Positions 32,753-34,028 of a stretch of 34,028 nucleotides of DNA are shown here, piece after piece. The notes under the pieces were generated by a model. That model did no database searches. It saw only the letters and a list, made by a program, of their open reading frames with translations, and was not told where the DNA came from. The position numbers and the translations under genes were made by a program. Origin of the DNA: an uncultured Alphaproteobacteria bacterium. GTDB lineage: Bacteria > Pseudomonadota > Alphaproteobacteria > HIMB59 > GCA-002718135. Position 1 is the stretch's first letter; every line of letters starts with the position of its first letter. The stretch lies in NCBI GenBank assembly GCA_902584805.1, contig CACIBE010000011.1, forward strand, positions 1-34,028, in the 5' to 3' direction.

Positions 32753-33088
32753 ATGAATGATTTTTTGTCATTAACCACAAATGCTACAAAACAGCTAAAA
32801 AAAATATTATCTAATGCTCCAAATGGTGAAGACTCTATAGTTATTGGTGTAGATAAGTCAGGGTGTAGTGGGTACTCATATAAAATAGATTTTGCTAATT
32901 CTTCAGATTTTAAAAATTTTGAAAAAGTAGGTAATGATGATGTTAAGGTCTTAATTGATCCAAAAGCAACTATGTTTTTAATAGGTACAACAATGGATTA
33001 TAAAACAGACAAACTTTCTTCTAGATTTGTATTTGAGAACCCAAATGAAAAGAGTACTTGTGGTTGCGGAGAGTCTTTCAGCATATAG
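32753..33088 (+). CDS. sufA: A-type Fe-S carrier (SufA/IscA family)
   Basis: A 111-residue A-type carrier, which takes [2Fe-2S] or [4Fe-4S] clusters from the scaffold to targets. All three cysteines are present: Cys38 in GCSGYSYKIDF, and Cys103 and Cys105 in STCGCGESFSI at the C terminus. It could also be called ErpA or IscA by sequence; position in the suf operon supports SufA. Eighteen bases separate it from sufT. A tRNA-Met gene begins 12 bases downstream. Confidence 0.94.
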   Translation: MNDFLSLTTNATKQLKKILSNAPNGEDSIVIGVDKSGCSGYSYKIDFANSSDFKNFEKVGNDDVKVLIDPKATMFLIGTTMDYKTDKLSSRFVFENPNEKSTCGCGESFSI

Positions 33089-33099
33089 TTTAATAATTT

Positions 33100-33176
33100 G
33101 GCGGAGTAGCTCAGTTGGTCAGAGCGCACGGCTCATATTCGTGATGTCGGGGGTTCAAATCCCTCCTCCGCTACCA
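33100..33176 (+). tRNA. tRNA-Met (CAU), elongator type
   Basis: A 77-base cloverleaf can be folded. Acceptor arm GGCGGAG (33100-33106) pairs with CTCCGCT, apart from a G1-U72 wobble pair. The D arm is GCTC..GAGC, the anticodon stem CACGG/TCGTG (one G-U pair), with loop CTCATAT and anticodon CAT at 33134-33136, and T arm GGGGG-TTCAAAT-CCCTC. The encoded end is A73 then CCA. The initiator hallmark (mismatch at 1-72 plus three G-C pairs in the anticodon stem) is absent, so elongator Met is the call. A tRNA-Ile2 (lysidine) reading is possible but the body looks like Met. A -10-like TATAGT lies at 33084-33089 inside sufA. Confidence 0.95.
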
Positions 33177-33196
33177 AAAACTACTTTAAGTTTTTT
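33176..33196 (+). terminator. Terminator-like hairpin after tRNA-Met
   Basis: AAAAACT (33176-33182), loop ACTTTA, AGTTTTT (33189-33195) and one more T: a seven-pair stem with an integral T run. The first A is the end of the tRNA CCA. It lies over the stop codon of the convergent gene, so it could act on both strands. The stem is nearly all A-T, hence weak. Confidence 0.4.
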
Positions 33197-34028
33197 ACTG
33201 GTCTTCCTGTATGTCTATTTTTAACATAATCTGAAACAGTAGAATATAATCCTATCCACCATCTTTCAGATTTATGATTGCGATTATCCGCGAAAGGTGC
33301 AATTCGATCAACTCCATGATAAATGGAACCAAAACCAAAAGACATATCTCCTACATCAATACTATTTTCTAAATCAACTCTATTGTTGTTTTTATCAATT
33401 AAGTAAATTCCACCACTTTTATAATCTATATTTTTTTTTGACAGGTAAATAGATATAAAAAATTTTTGAAATAAGTAAGGGTCTTGATGTAATTCTTGTT
33501 CACCTGAGCCTGACGGATACATTGCAACTTGAAATCTATCTATAATTCCATCTTTGGGTGTGTTAAGTTCCCAAGCATCTTTGTAAAAACCACTTAAATA
33601 TTTTAACATTCTCCATTTTTTATAAATCTGTTCATAAAAATCACCTATATCACTCTCCCTTTCCTTGTTCCATGGAAACAAATAATAAGTTTTTTTTACT
33701 TGATAAAATGAATAATTTTTTGATAAATCTTGTGTAATATTTCTATAAAAATTTGGACATCCTTCTACCATTTTATGAAATGCTGAATTAGAATTTTCAA
33801 ATTTATTTCTAAAAATTTGTTTTACCTTTTCTAAATATTTTTTTTCAAATGAGTTTTTTAATAAAATTATATCACCAGATAATAGTGATCTTACAATTTT
33901 GTTAGAAAATTCATCAGAGTCAGAATATATTTCTTTTTCAAAATCATCATAATTATATTCTACAACTTTATTTAAATATTTAGGCAGTTCATCAACTCTT
34001 TCTAACCTATCCCATAAAATTTTATAAA
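33181..34028 (-). CDS. 2-oxoglutarate/Fe(II)-dependent oxygenase-like protein, N terminus outside window
   Basis: An open frame from the window edge to TAG at 33181-33183, about 282 residues visible. An internal ATG lies at 33771, but upstream codons to the edge keep coding-like sequence (YKILWDRLERVDELPKYLN), so the true start is beyond 34028. The core fold shows an iron-site H-x-D in ELHQDPYLFQ (His codon at 33487-33489, Asp at 33481-33483) and a distal His in GSIYHGVDR (33316-33318), then an Arg region ERWWIGLYSTVSDYV. This matches the phytanoyl-CoA dioxygenase-like part of the superfamily. The substrate is unknown; similar proteins modify lipids, amino acids and surface glycans. It is convergent with the tRNA. 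Confidence 0.75.
   Translation of the reverse strand, partial: YKILWDRLERVDELPKYLNKVVEYNYDDFEKEIYSDSDEFSNKIVRSLLSGDIILLKNSFEKKYLEKVKQIFRNKFENSNSAFHKMVEGCPNFYRNITQDLSKNYSFYQVKKTYYLFPWNKERESDIGDFYEQIYKKWRMLKYLSGFYKDAWELNTPKDGIIDRFQVAMYPSGSGEQELHQDPYLFQKFFISIYLSKKNIDYKSGGIYLIDKNNNRVDLENSIDVGDMSFGFGSIYHGVDRIAPFADNRNHKSERWWIGLYSTVSDYVKNRHTGRPVKNLK

Noticed and set aside
33027..33224. Plus-strand frame covering the sufA end and tRNA-Met
   Set aside because: It reads through the tRNA cloverleaf and sufA in another frame, and has no recognisable domain.
1..34028. CRISPR arrays, transposases, prophage or toxin-antitoxin genes
   Set aside because: I looked for regular repeats and for transposase, integrase or toxin motifs, and found none; all larger frames belong to known core families or the hypotheticals described.

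Overview
The window is AT-rich (by eye about 30% GC) and very densely packed. It looks like a streamlined, probably marine, alphaproteobacterium of the SAR11 / HIMB59 / AEGEAN-169 type. Evidence for an alphaproteobacterium: a NDUFA12-type complex I accessory gene followed by DUF2155, aat, accC, accB and aroQ; a double-length dCTP deaminase; a BepA-like M48 protease beside a short RNase E ending in GWW; then PBP1A and prfB; and a suf operon for Fe-S assembly. Genus-level placement cannot be made from this window alone. Shine-Dalgarno motifs are scarce, many genes overlap by 1-50 bases, and five starts are GTG or TTG. No gene-free stretch reaches 300 bases.

Layout. 1-1937 (+): tail of an unrecognised gene, uppP, and a DapA-superfamily aldolase/lyase. 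1920-4990 (-): rpe, a LysR regulator, a previously easy-to-miss 27-codon basic ORF with its own promoter, an SbmA/BacA-type peptide transporter and FxsA. 5029-5756 (+): a sugar-isomerase-type cupin and a DUF6165 protein. 5757-6794 (-): polyprenyl diphosphate synthase. 6924-10427 (+): SppA-type protease, a 53-aa membrane peptide, an alpha2-type glycyl-tRNA synthetase and an MFS transporter. 10419-11249 (-): YgfZ-type folate-binding protein. 11295-13974 (+): family 9 glycosyltransferase, dihydroorotase, NDUFA12-like protein and DUF2155. 13929-21042 (-): aat, accC, accB, aroQ, dcd, M48 protease and RNase E. 21152-24608 (+): PBP1A and prfB, the latter read through a programmed +1 frameshift. 24614-26503 (-): tyrS and an alpha/beta hydrolase. 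26560-33088 (+): mnmA and sufB-C-D-S-T-A. 33100-33176: elongator tRNA-Met. 33181-34028 (-): an incomplete 2-oxoglutarate/Fe(II) oxygenase.

Functionally this is mostly core biology: cell wall (uppP, PBP1A), isoprenoids, fatty acids (accBC), aromatic amino acids, pyrimidines, translation (GlyRS, TyrS, RF2, MnmA, tRNA-Met, Aat) and Fe-S clusters (suf, YgfZ). I see no mobile element, CRISPR array, prophage or obvious new defence system. The most interesting items are the tiny basic ORF beside the SbmA-like transporter, the variant RF2 frameshift site (GTT TGA C), the dual-coding NDUFA12/DUF2155 overlap, the DapA-like enzyme without the substrate arginine, and the short SbmA lacking its first membrane helices.
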